Source: Photorhabdus noenieputensis
GTDB taxonomy: Bacteria; Pseudomonadota; Gammaproteobacteria; Enterobacterales; Enterobacteriaceae
Reading direction: 5' to 3'
Assembly: GCF_018448935.1 (NCBI RefSeq)
Contig: NZ_RCWC01000007.1
Span: 62,001 to 126,000 of the forward strand
DNA length: 64,000 nucleotides
Below, in pieces: positions 19,348-27,610 of the stretch. The notes beneath the pieces were generated by a model, which saw nothing but the letters and a program-made list of their open reading frames with translations, had not been told where the DNA came from and did no database searches. Every line of letters begins with the position of its first letter. Positions within the stretch are counted from its first letter, which is position 1. The translations under genes were made by a program, and so were the position numbers.

Positions 19348-20004
19348 TTAAATAGATAAAATGAAGTTTGAAATTTTGGGGGCAATCCTGGCCATACCTA
19401 TTTTTGATGGATGCAAACCATCGGACACTGTGCCCAAGCTATTGCTGGTCATAATATCGATATTTCCTTCATTGAATCCAGATTGTTTTAACAAATCCAG
19501 ATATGGGATGGAGTATTTTTCGCAAATTTCCCGACAAACGTTGCAATAGTCAGACAAGTAGTACCCTTTGGCGTTTTTACTATTCATACCTCTTTGTACT
19601 GATATTGGTGTTGTTATAATAAACCCTATTCTTGTTAATGGGTATTTTTTGGTAATTCCAGTCATTAATAACTTCATTCCGCCAATAAATGTTAATGAGG
19701 TTTTGTCGTTATAATCACCTATTTCCACCCCGCCATAGGAGCCAAAGTCAAATCCAAAATCATTTACCCCTCCCCATATTGTAATAATATCTGGATTACT
19801 TCCCATTTTTTCATATCTCAAACAAATGGCTGAATTGTCATTTTTATCTTTTTGGGCGATGCATGTTCCCCCTATTCCATAGTTTTTCCATTCTTTTAGA
19901 CCTAAGTTTTCAGTCACTATTGGTTGATACCACCCTCTTTCAGTTATACTGTCGCCGAGGGTAAACCAACACCCTCCCTTCAAATGCGATTGAATATAAG
20001 ACAT
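19348..20004 (-). CDS. SGNH/GDSL-family hydrolase
   Basis: 218 aa. Block I is TLGDSIT with nucleophile Ser19; block II Gly46 (NYGIGG); block III Asn81 in WGGVND; block V D195-x-x-H198 (DGLHPS). The complete catalytic set of a serine esterase/acetyltransferase of the SGNH fold is present. No signal peptide is apparent, so it may act in the cytoplasm or depend on its membrane partner. GAAGGATGA lies upstream. It is paired with the AT3 acyltransferase, suggesting joint addition or transfer of acetyl groups on a surface glycan. Its RBS lies 6 bases past the end of a Tn3 transposase fragment, so the junction looks like the edge of an inserted segment. Confidence 0.88.
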   Translation of the reverse strand: MSYIQSHLKGGCWFTLGDSITERGWYQPIVTENLGLKEWKNYGIGGTCIAQKDKNDNSAICLRYEKMGSNPDIITIWGGVNDFGFDFGSYGGVEIGDYNDKTSLTFIGGMKLLMTGITKKYPLTRIGFIITTPISVQRGMNSKNAKGYYLSDYCNVCREICEKYSIPYLDLLKQSGFNEGNIDIMTSNSLGTVSDGLHPSKIGMARIAPKISNFILSI

Positions 20005-20010
20005 TTACTT

Positions 20011-20538
20011 TCATCCTTCTAAAAATAAAATGTAGACCGACTGGCTTTCAGTATCGAATGTTAGCTGGAACGGACGCAGGTGTTTCAGTAGAGTAGCGCC
20101 CGGGTATTCGGCGAGAGGCCGTTGTGAGAATTGTTGCCTGAATTTTTCAGACCATAGAGAATATCCAAACAATTCTGCGATTAGTTTACGTTGAGTGTAA
20201 TATTCATGGTTGGCAACTGGGGTGGCATGACGGAAGTAGCGACTAATCACAAATGCATAATCGCTTTCCACGTCAGACAAAGCGAAACAGAAAAAAGCGT
20301 GTTTAACTTTGAAATAACCGATTTGCAGGACACAGTAAATTTGGGAATACAAACCCGGCTGGTTTGTAACAAGCTCCAGTTCACTTGCTGACAACGACAG
20401 AAATTCCAACTGTGAGCCTTCATCAAAATCAGGAAGCATATTCAGGGCAAATTGCTTCGCATCCGTTAAGACAGAGAGTCTTTTACTTTTATTGGTAGCT
20501 TGGTCTGTATGACGAGTCATCATCCTGATCCCATGCAA
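20011..20538 (-). pseudogene. Tn3-family transposase N-terminal fragment (DUF4158)
   Basis: 175 residues that match the N-terminal DUF4158 DNA-binding region of Tn3-family transposases (SVLTDAKQFALNMLP, SLSASELELV, YPGATLLKHLRPFQLTF). A complete transposase would be about 1000 aa, so this is the first sixth only; it ends in an unrelated YILFLEG tail just before the SGNH gene. I see no catalytic DDE residues and no resolvase. It is likely a dead remnant. Confidence 0.65.
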
Positions 20539-20840
20539 ATCATGTCCGTATGAGGATCGCTGACCGGATAGTGAAAATGAATTTCGTCACTGCGGTTGGA
20601 TCTCAAATAAAGTTGTCTCATATAAATAGTATGATATCAACCCCTTTTACGACCCTTTAATCGTACATATTCATAACAGAAATACGGATTGGCTATCATA
20701 AACAAATTATTAATCAGGTGCTAAAAAATACTGATAGTGATAATTAGGTTACTAAATAAAGTGGCTGATAAATTAGCTAAGGAGAAAAATGGATCTGGAA
20801 CATAATATTGAATTACTGACCACTTGAGTTTAATAACAAA

Positions 20841-20865
20841 AATGCCGATCTTGAATATCGGCATT
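20841..20865 (-). terminator. Bidirectional intrinsic terminator
   Basis: AATGCCGAT / ATCGGCATT stem with a 7-base loop and T runs on both strands. It sits 23 bases downstream of the leftward Rpn gene and would also stop rightward transcription. Confidence 0.75.
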
Positions 20866-20888
20866 TTGCTGTAAAAGAGAAGATTAAT

Positions 20889-21863
20889 TTAATGCTTTAA
20901 CGTTTCAATTTTATCCCGGCTCAGGCCGGTACTAGTGACAATAATGTCCAGACTGACACCATGTCGTAATAATGCGCGAGCCGTTTCCACTTTACCTTCT
21001 TCTCGGCCTTCCGCTCGGCCTTCTATTCGACCTTCTATGCGACCTTCTGTTCGACCTTCTGTTCGACCTTCTGTTCGACCTTCTATTCGGCCTTGCTCGC
21101 GCCCTTTTTGTTCAAGCTCTTCTGCAATAGTCATCAGCATAGTTTCATGCTCCGGAGATTGTTCAATCAGTTGATGGACAAATTGTGAGAGATCCAGCGT
21201 ATGTCCATTCAGTAAAATATAGCTTAACACCACATTGCGCTGCTCAGTTGTATTATACCCCGCATTCAAAAGTTTCACCAATTGGGGGACCCATTCCAGC
21301 ATATCCCGGCAGCGTATGTGTTTTTGCACCAGTTCCATCAGGGCAACCCCTTTATGTGTCAGGATTTCTTCATCACTGAGTACACTGACGTCCACCAACG
21401 GAAACGCCTGGTGGTATAAGCGAGCCGCCTGTTCGGGGAACGTAAAACAATCCAGCCACCGGTTTGAGTAAGGATACGGTCGAACCTCACCATGATAAAA
21501 CAGCAGAGGCGCTACCAAAGGGAGTTCAGTATGGCCTTTTTTCAGGTGAGCCGACATAGCTGACATGGAATAATACATCAGCCGCCAGGCCATCAACGGG
21601 TCAGGAGTGGACTGATGTTCAATCAGACAATAGATATAGCCTTGTCCCCGAGCCGTTTCAACCGAGTACAGCACATCACTGTGCAGTTGACGTAAATTCA
21701 GGTCCACAAAACTGCCGGGTTCCAGTTTCAATGTGGCTAAGTCACACAACGACTGGACCTCTTCGGGCAGATAAAGGGATAAAAACTCCCTAGCCGTTTC
21801 AGGCTGCGTTAAAAAATATTTGAATAATACATCATGGTGAGGCCGTTTTTCTTTCTTTGCCAC
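20889..21863 (-). CDS. Rpn-family recombination-promoting nuclease / YhgA-like putative transposase
   Basis: 324 aa. The N-terminus (HHDVLFKYFLTQPETAREFL) and the centre (Asp63, then YCLIEHQS with Glu82 and Gln84) give the PD-(D/E)xK-type signature of the Rpn/YhgA family, DNA endonucleases that promote RecA-independent recombination. A low-complexity stretch near residues 254-300 is built of E-G-R-x units encoded by 12-bp tandem repeats; such EGR tails are typical of this family in Photorhabdus and relatives and vary in length. The last 25 residues (ARALLRHGVSLDIIVTSTGL) form a small helical domain. The gene stands alone with its own terminator. Family assignment is firm, activity is inferred. 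Confidence 0.88.
   Translation of the reverse strand: MAKKEKRPHHDVLFKYFLTQPETAREFLSLYLPEEVQSLCDLATLKLEPGSFVDLNLRQLHSDVLYSVETARGQGYIYCLIEHQSTPDPLMAWRLMYYSMSAMSAHLKKGHTELPLVAPLLFYHGEVRPYPYSNRWLDCFTFPEQAARLYHQAFPLVDVSVLSDEEILTHKGVALMELVQKHIRCRDMLEWVPQLVKLLNAGYNTTEQRNVVLSYILLNGHTLDLSQFVHQLIEQSPEHETMLMTIAEELEQKGREQGRIEGRTEGRTEGRTEGRIEGRIEGRAEGREEGKVETARALLRHGVSLDIIVTSTGLSRDKIETLKH
21000..21104. repeat. 12-bp tandem repeats encoding EGR units
   Basis: About eight to nine imperfect copies of a 12-bp unit, CTTCTGTTCGAC and close variants (CTTCTATTCGAC, CTTCTATTCGGC), within the Rpn gene. Because the unit is a multiple of 3, copy-number change would lengthen or shorten the protein without a frameshift. 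Confidence 0.9.
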
Positions 21864-22135
21864 AATTTGTTTTCTCTGTTTTATCAGTTAGTCATCGCCA
21901 TGCATTACCAAAATTATAATATCCGCAACCAATGTACAACATATTATCTACTTCTCAGAGCCTTTTTTTCGGTGATTATTCATTACCATGAACAGTGTTA
22001 TCGCTTTTTGGCTATTGTTAACCATATCCACCACATTTATTCTCTTAAATACCAACCGTTATCTCGTTTTTGTAAAGAACTACGTTTAATTGTGCACAGA
22101 ATGGGATAACCATATATTTAAAATGAGAGGATAAA

Positions 22136-22285
22136 ATGCCAGATTCCAGAGTAGAGCGTAATAAAGTTGCTTTTCGTTTGTTAATTGAAGATGTAATGCC
22201 AAATGGTCGTGTTGATGTCATTCGTGAGCTGGTTTCAAAAGAATGTGTTACCGAACGTGCTGGTTTTGCAAATCTGTATATTTAA
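22136..22285 (+). pseudogene. Truncated SnoaL/ester-cyclase-like N-terminus
   Basis: An ATG at 22136, preceded by GAGAGG, opens 49 codons reading NKVAFRLLIEDVMPNGRVDV then IRELVSKECV, which resembles the first helix of NTF2/SnoaL-like proteins. The frame stops exactly where IS1016-like transposase sequence begins, so the gene seems to have been cut by an insertion. Too short to be sure of the family. Confidence 0.4.
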
Positions 22286-22403
22286 TGGTATACCAAAGGA
22301 ACATTTTGAGCTCTTTCTTAAGGAATGTGAGTGGAGATTTAACACTCCGGGTATAAAAGACCAATTACATGTTCTAAAACAAATAGTTAAAGGAAAAATA
22401 TAA
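22281..22403 (+). pseudogene. IS1595/IS1016-like transposase C-terminal remnant
   Basis: The frame reads FNGIPKEHFELFLKECEWRF followed by NTP and a 20-residue tail to the stop at 22403. F-N-G-I-P-K-x-H-F-x-L-x-L-K-E-C-E-W-R-F-N is the C-terminal signature of IS1016-group (ISXO2-like) transposases. Nothing upstream of 22281 in this frame matches, so only about 40 residues survive. Confidence 0.75.
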
Positions 22404-22505
22404 TCGTTACCTAGGACAGCCCCTAAATTATTTATTTCTCCTCCACTACCGGGAAAATCGTTCCTCTCACTTTCGCCAGAAAAAAAGAGGAAACCATAGA
22501 AATTA

Positions 22506-22784
22506 TTGACAGCCAGTTCTCGGCCAATGAAGCTGATGGAGATTATTAATCTTATGCTCGCCGGATTAGGTATTTCCCAACATCTGAGGGCTTTCGTTCA
22601 ACCGCATCTGGATTCTGGAAAACTCGTACATATACGGAAAGACTGGCACCAGCCACCTCTGCCTTTCTATGTCGTTTACCGACAGAATACTCATCAAAAT
22701 ACTAGACTTAACGTCTTTATTAACTGGCTGATTGAACGTTTTGGGCAATCCCAAACTTTTATGTCAAGTCATGTGAGTCTTTAA
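22506..22784 (+). pseudogene. LysR-family regulator C-terminal remnant
   Basis: The frame carries the end of a LysR substrate-binding domain: GLGISQHLRAFVQPHLDSGK, then an L-V-x-I-x-x-D-W motif, P-L-P-F-Y-V-V-Y, and R-L-N-V-F-I-N-W-L-I-E-R-F. That is the usual distal 75 residues of a LysR protein. The HTH and the first two thirds are absent upstream, where only transposase debris is seen. It may once have controlled the EamA exporter next door. Confidence 0.75.
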
Positions 22785-22913
22785 TGCAAAAAAAACATTA
22801 TATTGGGTTTGTTTGAAAAGAAATTTACCAAGATAAATGCTGTTACTTTCTTGACTCTTTCTATCAAGGTAAATGACAGAATGCACTTCTCGTGATAGAT
22901 TGCGGGGATATTA

Positions 22914-23072
22914 ATGTTTTTCACTGGTACTTACACCACTATGACAATGATGACACCAATACAAATAGGCGTTTTCACCGGTTATACGGTCGAAAGTACT
23001 GAGTCATCGTTGTATAAACTTTTTGCCATTACCTGCCCTCCACCTCCCGGATCTGCACTCTTCAGAGATTAA
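22914..23072 (+). CDS. Possible 52-aa ORF of unknown function
   Basis: The ATG at 22914 follows GCGGGGATATTA. The product (MFFTGTYTTMTMMTPIQIGV...) has a single Cys followed by four Pro and no recognised family. It could be chance in a 390-bp region (22785-23178) where I find no other gene. Confidence 0.2.
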   Translation: MFFTGTYTTMTMMTPIQIGVFTGYTVESTESSLYKLFAITCPPPPGSALFRD

Positions 23073-23178
23073 TTTCTCTTTTGATGGATAGATGGATATA
23101 AGCCAGTTTCTTCGTTGTAGCGTTGTGCTGTCTACTTGTGTCCGTAATTTGCAGTTTTAGGAATCTTGGAGCACATTC

Positions 23179-24048
23179 ATGCTTTTCAGTAAAACCATGC
23201 TCGCGTCACATGGCGCAACATCCGGCTTCGTCCTGCTCTGGGGCTGCGCCGCCATTTTCACTCGCTGGGGGCTAGATAACGCCTCCCCTTATGCCCTGCT
23301 TGTTTTTCGCTTTGCCATTGCACTAGGGGCATTACTTCTGATCGGCTGTTTTCGCCGCAGATGGTTACCGGCGCGGGGAACGCGCTATCAGGTTGCCCTG
23401 ACGGGCATTATGTTGATCGGCGGTTATTCAATCTGTTATTTCCAATCGATGGCACATGGCATTACCCCAGGACTCATTGCAACTATAATGGGCATCCAAC
23501 CTATTCTGACGCTCTGTATTGTTGAACGACGCTTGCAGGGTATACGTTTTCTGGGCTTGGTTATCGCGCTTTCAGGTTTGGTATTACTGGTATGGCGCAG
23601 CCTTTCCACATCGCATATGGCCGTATCGGGAATCCTTTTTGCTTTAGCAGCGCTACTATTTATGACTTTCGGAGCCATCTTGCAGAAAAAAAATCATCAG
23701 GCACCGGCTGACGTTCTTCCTTTGCAATACGGTATCAGTCTGCTTTTATGCCTTATGATGACCCCATTCGGGAAATTTCAAGTAACCCTGAATTTAGGTT
23801 TTTTGGTCTCGGTACTCTTCCTTGGCTTACTTATTTCTGTAGTGGCCCAGCTTCTACTTTATAGGCTATTAAGTGTTAGCAGCGTTGTTAACGTCACGAG
23901 CCTGTTTTATCTGGTTCCGGTGATTACAACCGTACTGGACTACTTTCTGCTTGGGAATAAGTTGCCCCTGTCAGGCATATTTGGAATGGCAGCAATATTG
24001 GTGGGGATAATGATGGTTTTCCGCTCTCCCAAGGTTAAAGCTCTATAA
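23179..24048 (+). CDS. EamA/DMT-family inner-membrane exporter
   Basis: 289 aa with ten hydrophobic spans in two five-span EamA repeats. The first repeat begins WGCAAIFTRWGLDNASPYAL and ends near residue 130; the second starts at about 145 (AVSGILFALAALLFM). Members export metabolites, amino acids or nucleobases by proton exchange; the substrate cannot be read from the sequence. GGAG lies 9 bases before the ATG. The LysR remnant upstream suggests a former regulator-exporter pair. A stem-loop follows the stop. Confidence 0.88.
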   Translation: MLFSKTMLASHGATSGFVLLWGCAAIFTRWGLDNASPYALLVFRFAIALGALLLIGCFRRRWLPARGTRYQVALTGIMLIGGYSICYFQSMAHGITPGLIATIMGIQPILTLCIVERRLQGIRFLGLVIALSGLVLLVWRSLSTSHMAVSGILFALAALLFMTFGAILQKKNHQAPADVLPLQYGISLLLCLMMTPFGKFQVTLNLGFLVSVLFLGLLISVVAQLLLYRLLSVSSVVNVTSLFYLVPVITTVLDYFLLGNKLPLSGIFGMAAILVGIMMVFRSPKVKAL

Positions 24049-24063
24049 AGGCAATTATGTACA

Positions 24064-24090
24064 ATCCCCGTCGTTAAACTTGGCGGGGAT
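24064..24090 (+). terminator. Stem-loop after EamA gene
   Basis: ATCCCCG / CGGGGAT stem, 13-base loop, 16 bases past the stop. No T tract follows, so termination efficiency is doubtful. Confidence 0.5.
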
Positions 24091-24213
24091 AATCTGTAAA
24101 TAAAGTAAATCCGCCTCAATTGATATAAAATTAGCCCGATGTATTTGGCATGGGAATTGAGTTTCTGAATGATGTTGCTTTGGGGAAATTATCTTTAACA
24201 AAACTTGCGGAAT

Positions 24214-24269
24214 TCTCCCTCCTGAATACGAATTGTGAGTAAAGCGAGCGTTTAGCATTAGGAGGGAGA
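24214..24269. repeat. Perfect 10-bp inverted repeat of polypurine/polypyrimidine sequence
   Basis: TCTCCCTCCT at 24214-24223 and AGGAGGGAGA at 24260-24269 with 36 bases between. It lies between the convergent EamA and PI-PLC genes, inside which I see no credible ORF. It contains an SD-like AGGAGG that has no matching start codon. Confidence 0.6.
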
Positions 24270-24312
24270 TGGATAGCAAACCAGTGATCGTCCAGCCAAC
24301 AGCACGGTGAAC

Positions 24313-25254
24313 CTAGTTGGAACTTGAACAACCAGACATTTTGTCGGAATTGCAGCCTTCATAAAGTAGGGAAACCACATCGCCGTTATTCCATCTGCCA
24401 ACAAAGTCCATTGCTACGATTCCGAGAGTTGGTTTATCGTGGCCCGGGTGTTCAGGTTGGTAAGTATGAATAAGCCAATCTTTAAGGTTTTTGTACATAT
24501 AAAAAGCATAATCGAGAGTGAAATCAGGGCCACTATATGCACTCGTGTTAGTCAGATATAGAGTATCCTCGCTATCTTTTAATGCCTTTTCGAGATGATT
24601 AACGACAAGATGATATTTCTCTTTCTTCCCAGGGTTATCATAGTGATCCTCAATATCCATTGATGTCCAGGCGATTCCAGGCAACCCTTTATTCCTTGAA
24701 ATGATAACAATCTTTCCTCTGACATCACCAAGCTTTGGAATTTGGCGATCGTCATGAAAGAGCGGAGAGTATTTGTCCTTGTAGTGCTTGAAAATAGCGT
24801 TGAATAGTTCGTCTGGTTCCTTTGATTGCTCTTGTTTGATACTCATCAAAATCGTTTCTGATGGATTAGCTTTAAGAAAATTCTGACAGTCATTGACTAC
24901 CTTATCGAATACGATGTATTCATCGATGATCCCGTGATGCATGTCAAAAATCCACCTGTCCTCATAGCCATCAATGATAAATCCCCTATCATTGGTTTCT
25001 GCATGACATCGGATATCTAAATAGCGAATTCCTAGCTGCAATTGGTCCGCTATTGACAAATTCTGGCATTGAACAAATCCCAATATGTTCCTGTGGGCGC
25101 AACTTTCATGTGTTCCCGGAATAGTGATATGGCTCAAAAGTCGATTATCATCATGCAAATGCCCCATCCAAGCATTAGGAGTCCATATTGATAGTGAGTC
25201 GGTTTGATGATCAACTTTTGATTTTTCATCGATATTATTACTGTTGTTATTCAT
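24313..25254 (-). CDS. Phosphatidylinositol-specific phospholipase C (bacterial PI-PLC)
   Basis: 313 aa. The X-box of bacterial PI-PLC is clear: IPGTHESCA with catalytic His49, LGIRYLDIR with Arg82, DMHHG with His106/His107, then ILMSIKQE and GKIVIISRN. Such enzymes cleave phosphatidylinositol and GPI anchors by an inositol cyclic phosphate intermediate and are secreted virulence factors in Bacillus and Listeria. The N-terminus (MNNNSNNIDEKSKVDH) is hydrophilic and has no signal peptide, so secretion would need another route (type III, T6SS, lysis or a phage-tail device). PI is absent from most enteric bacteria, so a eukaryotic target is likely. The gene is monocistronic, with a 700-bp upstream gap holding a dispersed repeat. 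Confidence 0.9.
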   Translation of the reverse strand: MNNNSNNIDEKSKVDHQTDSLSIWTPNAWMGHLHDDNRLLSHITIPGTHESCAHRNILGFVQCQNLSIADQLQLGIRYLDIRCHAETNDRGFIIDGYEDRWIFDMHHGIIDEYIVFDKVVNDCQNFLKANPSETILMSIKQEQSKEPDELFNAIFKHYKDKYSPLFHDDRQIPKLGDVRGKIVIISRNKGLPGIAWTSMDIEDHYDNPGKKEKYHLVVNHLEKALKDSEDTLYLTNTSAYSGPDFTLDYAFYMYKNLKDWLIHTYQPEHPGHDKPTLGIVAMDFVGRWNNGDVVSLLYEGCNSDKMSGCSSSN

Positions 25255-25335
25255 ATTTATTTCCCACCATATTAATTTAAGTTATCTAAGAGGTATTTAA
25301 CGTATGACATAAAGCGACATTATTACTCTCAAGTA

Positions 25336-25458
25336 TATACCCGTTATCTTTCAAGTTGCCTCTTTGTTGGCTGCACTCACCTTGGTCACATAGTTCGCTA
25401 TGCTCCCGGGGATTCGCTCCCTTGCCGCCGCGATGCATCTTGAAATCCATAGGATATA
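25336..25458 (+). repeat. Dispersed ~123-bp repeat with imperfect terminal inverted ends, copy 1
   Basis: It begins TATACCCGTTATCTTTCAAG and ends with CTTGAAATCCATAGGATATA, so the ends are imperfect inverted repeats. The whole unit recurs in reverse orientation at 41157-41281. It carries no ORF of its own. It looks like a non-autonomous MITE-like or enterobacterial intergenic element. Confidence 0.85.
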
Positions 25459-25949
25459 GCTATTATTTTGAAGAAACTAGAAGTGCACCAATAATAGGAA
25501 GTTAAAGAAGATAATGATTGAGAAATTATAGCGATTATATACATAATGAAATGAGTATTCTATGAAAATTTAATCAATATTTTATTATAATAGGAGATTA
25601 ATCATTTCATCTTCATCGTCAGAATTATCTGAATGTGAATAGTTTGCTATGAGCATGGATTTTTATTTTTTTAATATAACCAGTTAGTGAGTTGGTTATG
25701 AATCTTAGTATTAGCAGAGGAAGAAAATAAATCTGCGACATAATACTGAATTTAATAATGAAAATCTTTACTTTTTTTGATGAAAATTACCATATTGTTT
25801 TATCAATTGCTTATTTTAATGGGAAACTTTTGGCATTATTTATCAGGAGATTCACCTATTATATTAATATGAAGTTGGTGCAAAGATTATTTGCATAATT
25901 TACACTTCAAATGCGTCAGATTTTATTTATTATTAACTAGGAGTAGAGT
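25459..25949. other. AT-rich intergenic region without a visible gene
   Basis: About 490 bp of very AT-rich sequence. I see no ORF with an RBS and no transposase trace. It should hold the promoter of the small secreted protein gene that starts at 25950. Confidence 0.5.
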
Positions 25950-26264
25950 ATGAAAAAATTGATATCTATGTTGTTTATTTTCATTGGTATGATTAGTGCC
26001 CCTGCATTCTCGGCAGAAACGAATAGTGGCATTGTTAAAGTCGCAGAAATTAAAGCTGATTGGGATAATCCTGCACATTATTTTTATACATTTAGTGGAA
26101 GCTTGGCCAGTAACTGTGGAAAACCAGGTTATATTTGGTCAGGATCAAGCGCTGAAAATATTAATAGGCTATTAAGCCAAGCTTATGCACAGGGTTTAAG
26201 TATTAAAGTTGGCATAGAAAACGTAAGTTGTAATATAACTACGGTTTACGTTATTAAACAATAG
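25950..26264 (+). CDS. Small secreted protein of unknown function
   Basis: 104 aa. A clear Sec signal peptide (MKKLISMLFIFIGMISAPAF) with likely cleavage after Ala22 gives a mature protein of about 82 residues. Two Cys, one in ASNCGKPGYIW and one in VSCNITTVYV, could form a disulfide in the periplasm or outside. AGGAG precedes the ATG, and a strong terminator follows, so the gene is an isolated transcription unit. The compact single-disulfide fold and solitary setting suit a host-interaction or bacteriocin-like factor, but no family could be named. Confidence 0.75.
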   Translation: MKKLISMLFIFIGMISAPAFSAETNSGIVKVAEIKADWDNPAHYFYTFSGSLASNCGKPGYIWSGSSAENINRLLSQAYAQGLSIKVGIENVSCNITTVYVIKQ

Positions 26265-26344
26265 TAATTATTTGTTATGTTATTATATTGCTATCAACGG
26301 GATAAAAAGATAGATAAACATTGATTTACCTAACTTTATAATAA

Positions 26345-26375
26345 AATCCTCTACTTCACCGTAGAGGATTTTTTA
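26345..26375 (+). terminator. Strong intrinsic terminator
   Basis: AATCCTCTAC / GTAGAGGATT, 10-bp perfect stem, 6-base loop, followed by TTTTTA. It lies between convergent genes. Confidence 0.9.
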
Positions 26376-26427
26376 GATTAATTAAAATAACATTTTCTTT
26401 GTAAAATTATCTCGCCGTAACATCTAT

Positions 26428-26868
26428 TTATTCACAATATATTTCAGTGACAAAACTTGGTGCATTCTCAATGGTATCATGAACCGGGCAGGTTCTATTA
26501 ATAAAATCGACAAAGGCATGAATTTCTTCTTCACTATTATCCGCTTTAATATGAAATTTTGTCACTATTTTGGAGAAACCTAATTTCGCTTGTTTATTTC
26601 TACCAGTGAAACCATCAGTATCAAGCTCACCTTCCAGATCAACGTGAATATCAATTAAGTTAATTTTGTGCAATTTAGCAAAAGCCTTTGCTACGATACA
26701 TTTGCAGGCCCCGAGAGAACAGAGTAAAGCTTCAACGGGATTCATCCCCTGATCAGTACCACCTAAATTACGCGGTTCATCCAAATAAAAGGAGAAATCT
26801 CTTGATGTACATTCAACTTTCAATCCAGCTACAGATTTTACTGTGGCAGTAAATAATTCTTTCGCCAT
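26428..26868 (-). CDS. OsmC-family thiol peroxidase-like protein
   Basis: 146 aa, typical OsmC/YhfA-type length. The active-site region GMNPVEALLCSLGACKCIVA holds Cys50, Cys55 and Cys57; the second conserved cysteine is Cys127 in RTCPVH. OsmC proteins reduce organic hydroperoxides with a Cys pair. The cysteine cluster in the first motif is richer than usual. The gene has a short leader with AAGGAG and no operon partner. The substrate is unknown. Confidence 0.85.
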   Translation of the reverse strand: MAKELFTATVKSVAGLKVECTSRDFSFYLDEPRNLGGTDQGMNPVEALLCSLGACKCIVAKAFAKLHKINLIDIHVDLEGELDTDGFTGRNKQAKLGFSKIVTKFHIKADNSEEEIHAFVDFINRTCPVHDTIENAPSFVTEIYCE

Positions 26869-27065
26869 GATCCAACTCCTTATAATTAATGTTAGTTTTT
26901 CACAGGGGAAAACAGAGATAGTTATTATAACTTTTAAATTTTCTCCATTTTGTTTTTAAAGTGCTTATCTTTTAATTGTACTTTCTCGACTTGTTCCTTA
27001 TATGGTCTGGTTAAGACTTTCAGCCCATTTCAACACTGCCTAGTGATCAACCGTTTGATTATTCG

Positions 27066-27500
27066 CTAATCAGGATAAAATTCAAGGGACAGTATCTGGG
27101 ACATACCCCAAATGCATACGTCGGGAAACACGTCTAACCCGGTTTCGTTCATTGCTGAGGCAACAGCTTTAGACCAAACAACATCAACCCAGTCTGAATC
27201 ATTTAACTTTGTCTTTAAGCTAGGAGATTCTTTTAAACCATAAAGAATCTCTTTTCTTTGCGCTTTAATGGTCCTTTCCCAACTTGTTCCTCTATGACTT
27301 GGCTGGTATTTCCATTTTAATAAGTGAGCAATTAATACTGCCATGCGGCTAGCCAACTCACGCTGTTCACTCTTGCCCACGTCTTCGATCTCCTCAGCAA
27401 TATTGGCTATATCAATCTCAGAGAATTTACCGGCACGTAATAACGCTGCCTGTTCATTTGCCCAAGCGACCACATCAGTTTCGTAACGGGTATGATTCAT
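27066..27500 (-). CDS. DUF29 family protein
   Basis: 144 aa with the full DUF29 pattern: Y-E-T-D-V-V-A-W-A-N-E-Q-A-A-L-L-R at the start, IDIANIAEEIEDVGKSEQRE in the middle, and LLKWKYQPSHRGTSWERTI. The protein is helical and soluble. DUF29 members are common in cyanobacteria and scattered in proteobacteria, with no established function. It stands alone, with a GGAGGC-like site upstream of the ATG. Confidence 0.85.
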   Translation of the reverse strand: MNHTRYETDVVAWANEQAALLRAGKFSEIDIANIAEEIEDVGKSEQRELASRMAVLIAHLLKWKYQPSHRGTSWERTIKAQRKEILYGLKESPSLKTKLNDSDWVDVVWSKAVASAMNETGLDVFPDVCIWGMSQILSLEFYPD

Positions 27501-27610
27501 AATTGCCTCCGCTAATAGGTCTATTATGCAGCAGTCTGTCAGAGAATACTCTTTAGGTCAAAAAAGAACTTATTTGGGTCAAAAATAATCTATCTTCGAT
27601 AATCCTGTAT

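Noticed and set aside
20789-20827. Short ORF MDLEHNIELLTT with AAGGAGA
   Set aside because: Only 12 codons and directly before a terminator of the opposite gene; no support beyond the SD-like sequence.
21000-21104. CRISPR array
   Set aside because: The repeats are contiguous 12-mers inside a coding gene, without spacers.
21934-21950. TACAACATA as a second Ter site
   Set aside because: The reverse complement reads TATGTTGTACAT; the conserved AAC-TA part of Ter is missing.
21834-22109. 91-residue plus-strand ORF at the Rpn start
   Set aside because: It overlaps the Rpn N-terminus, has no RBS, and its composition looks random.
24055-24331. Two overlapping minus-strand ORFs between EamA and PI-PLC genes
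   Set aside because: No RBS, no protein-like motifs, and they run through two inverted repeats; best seen as chance frames.
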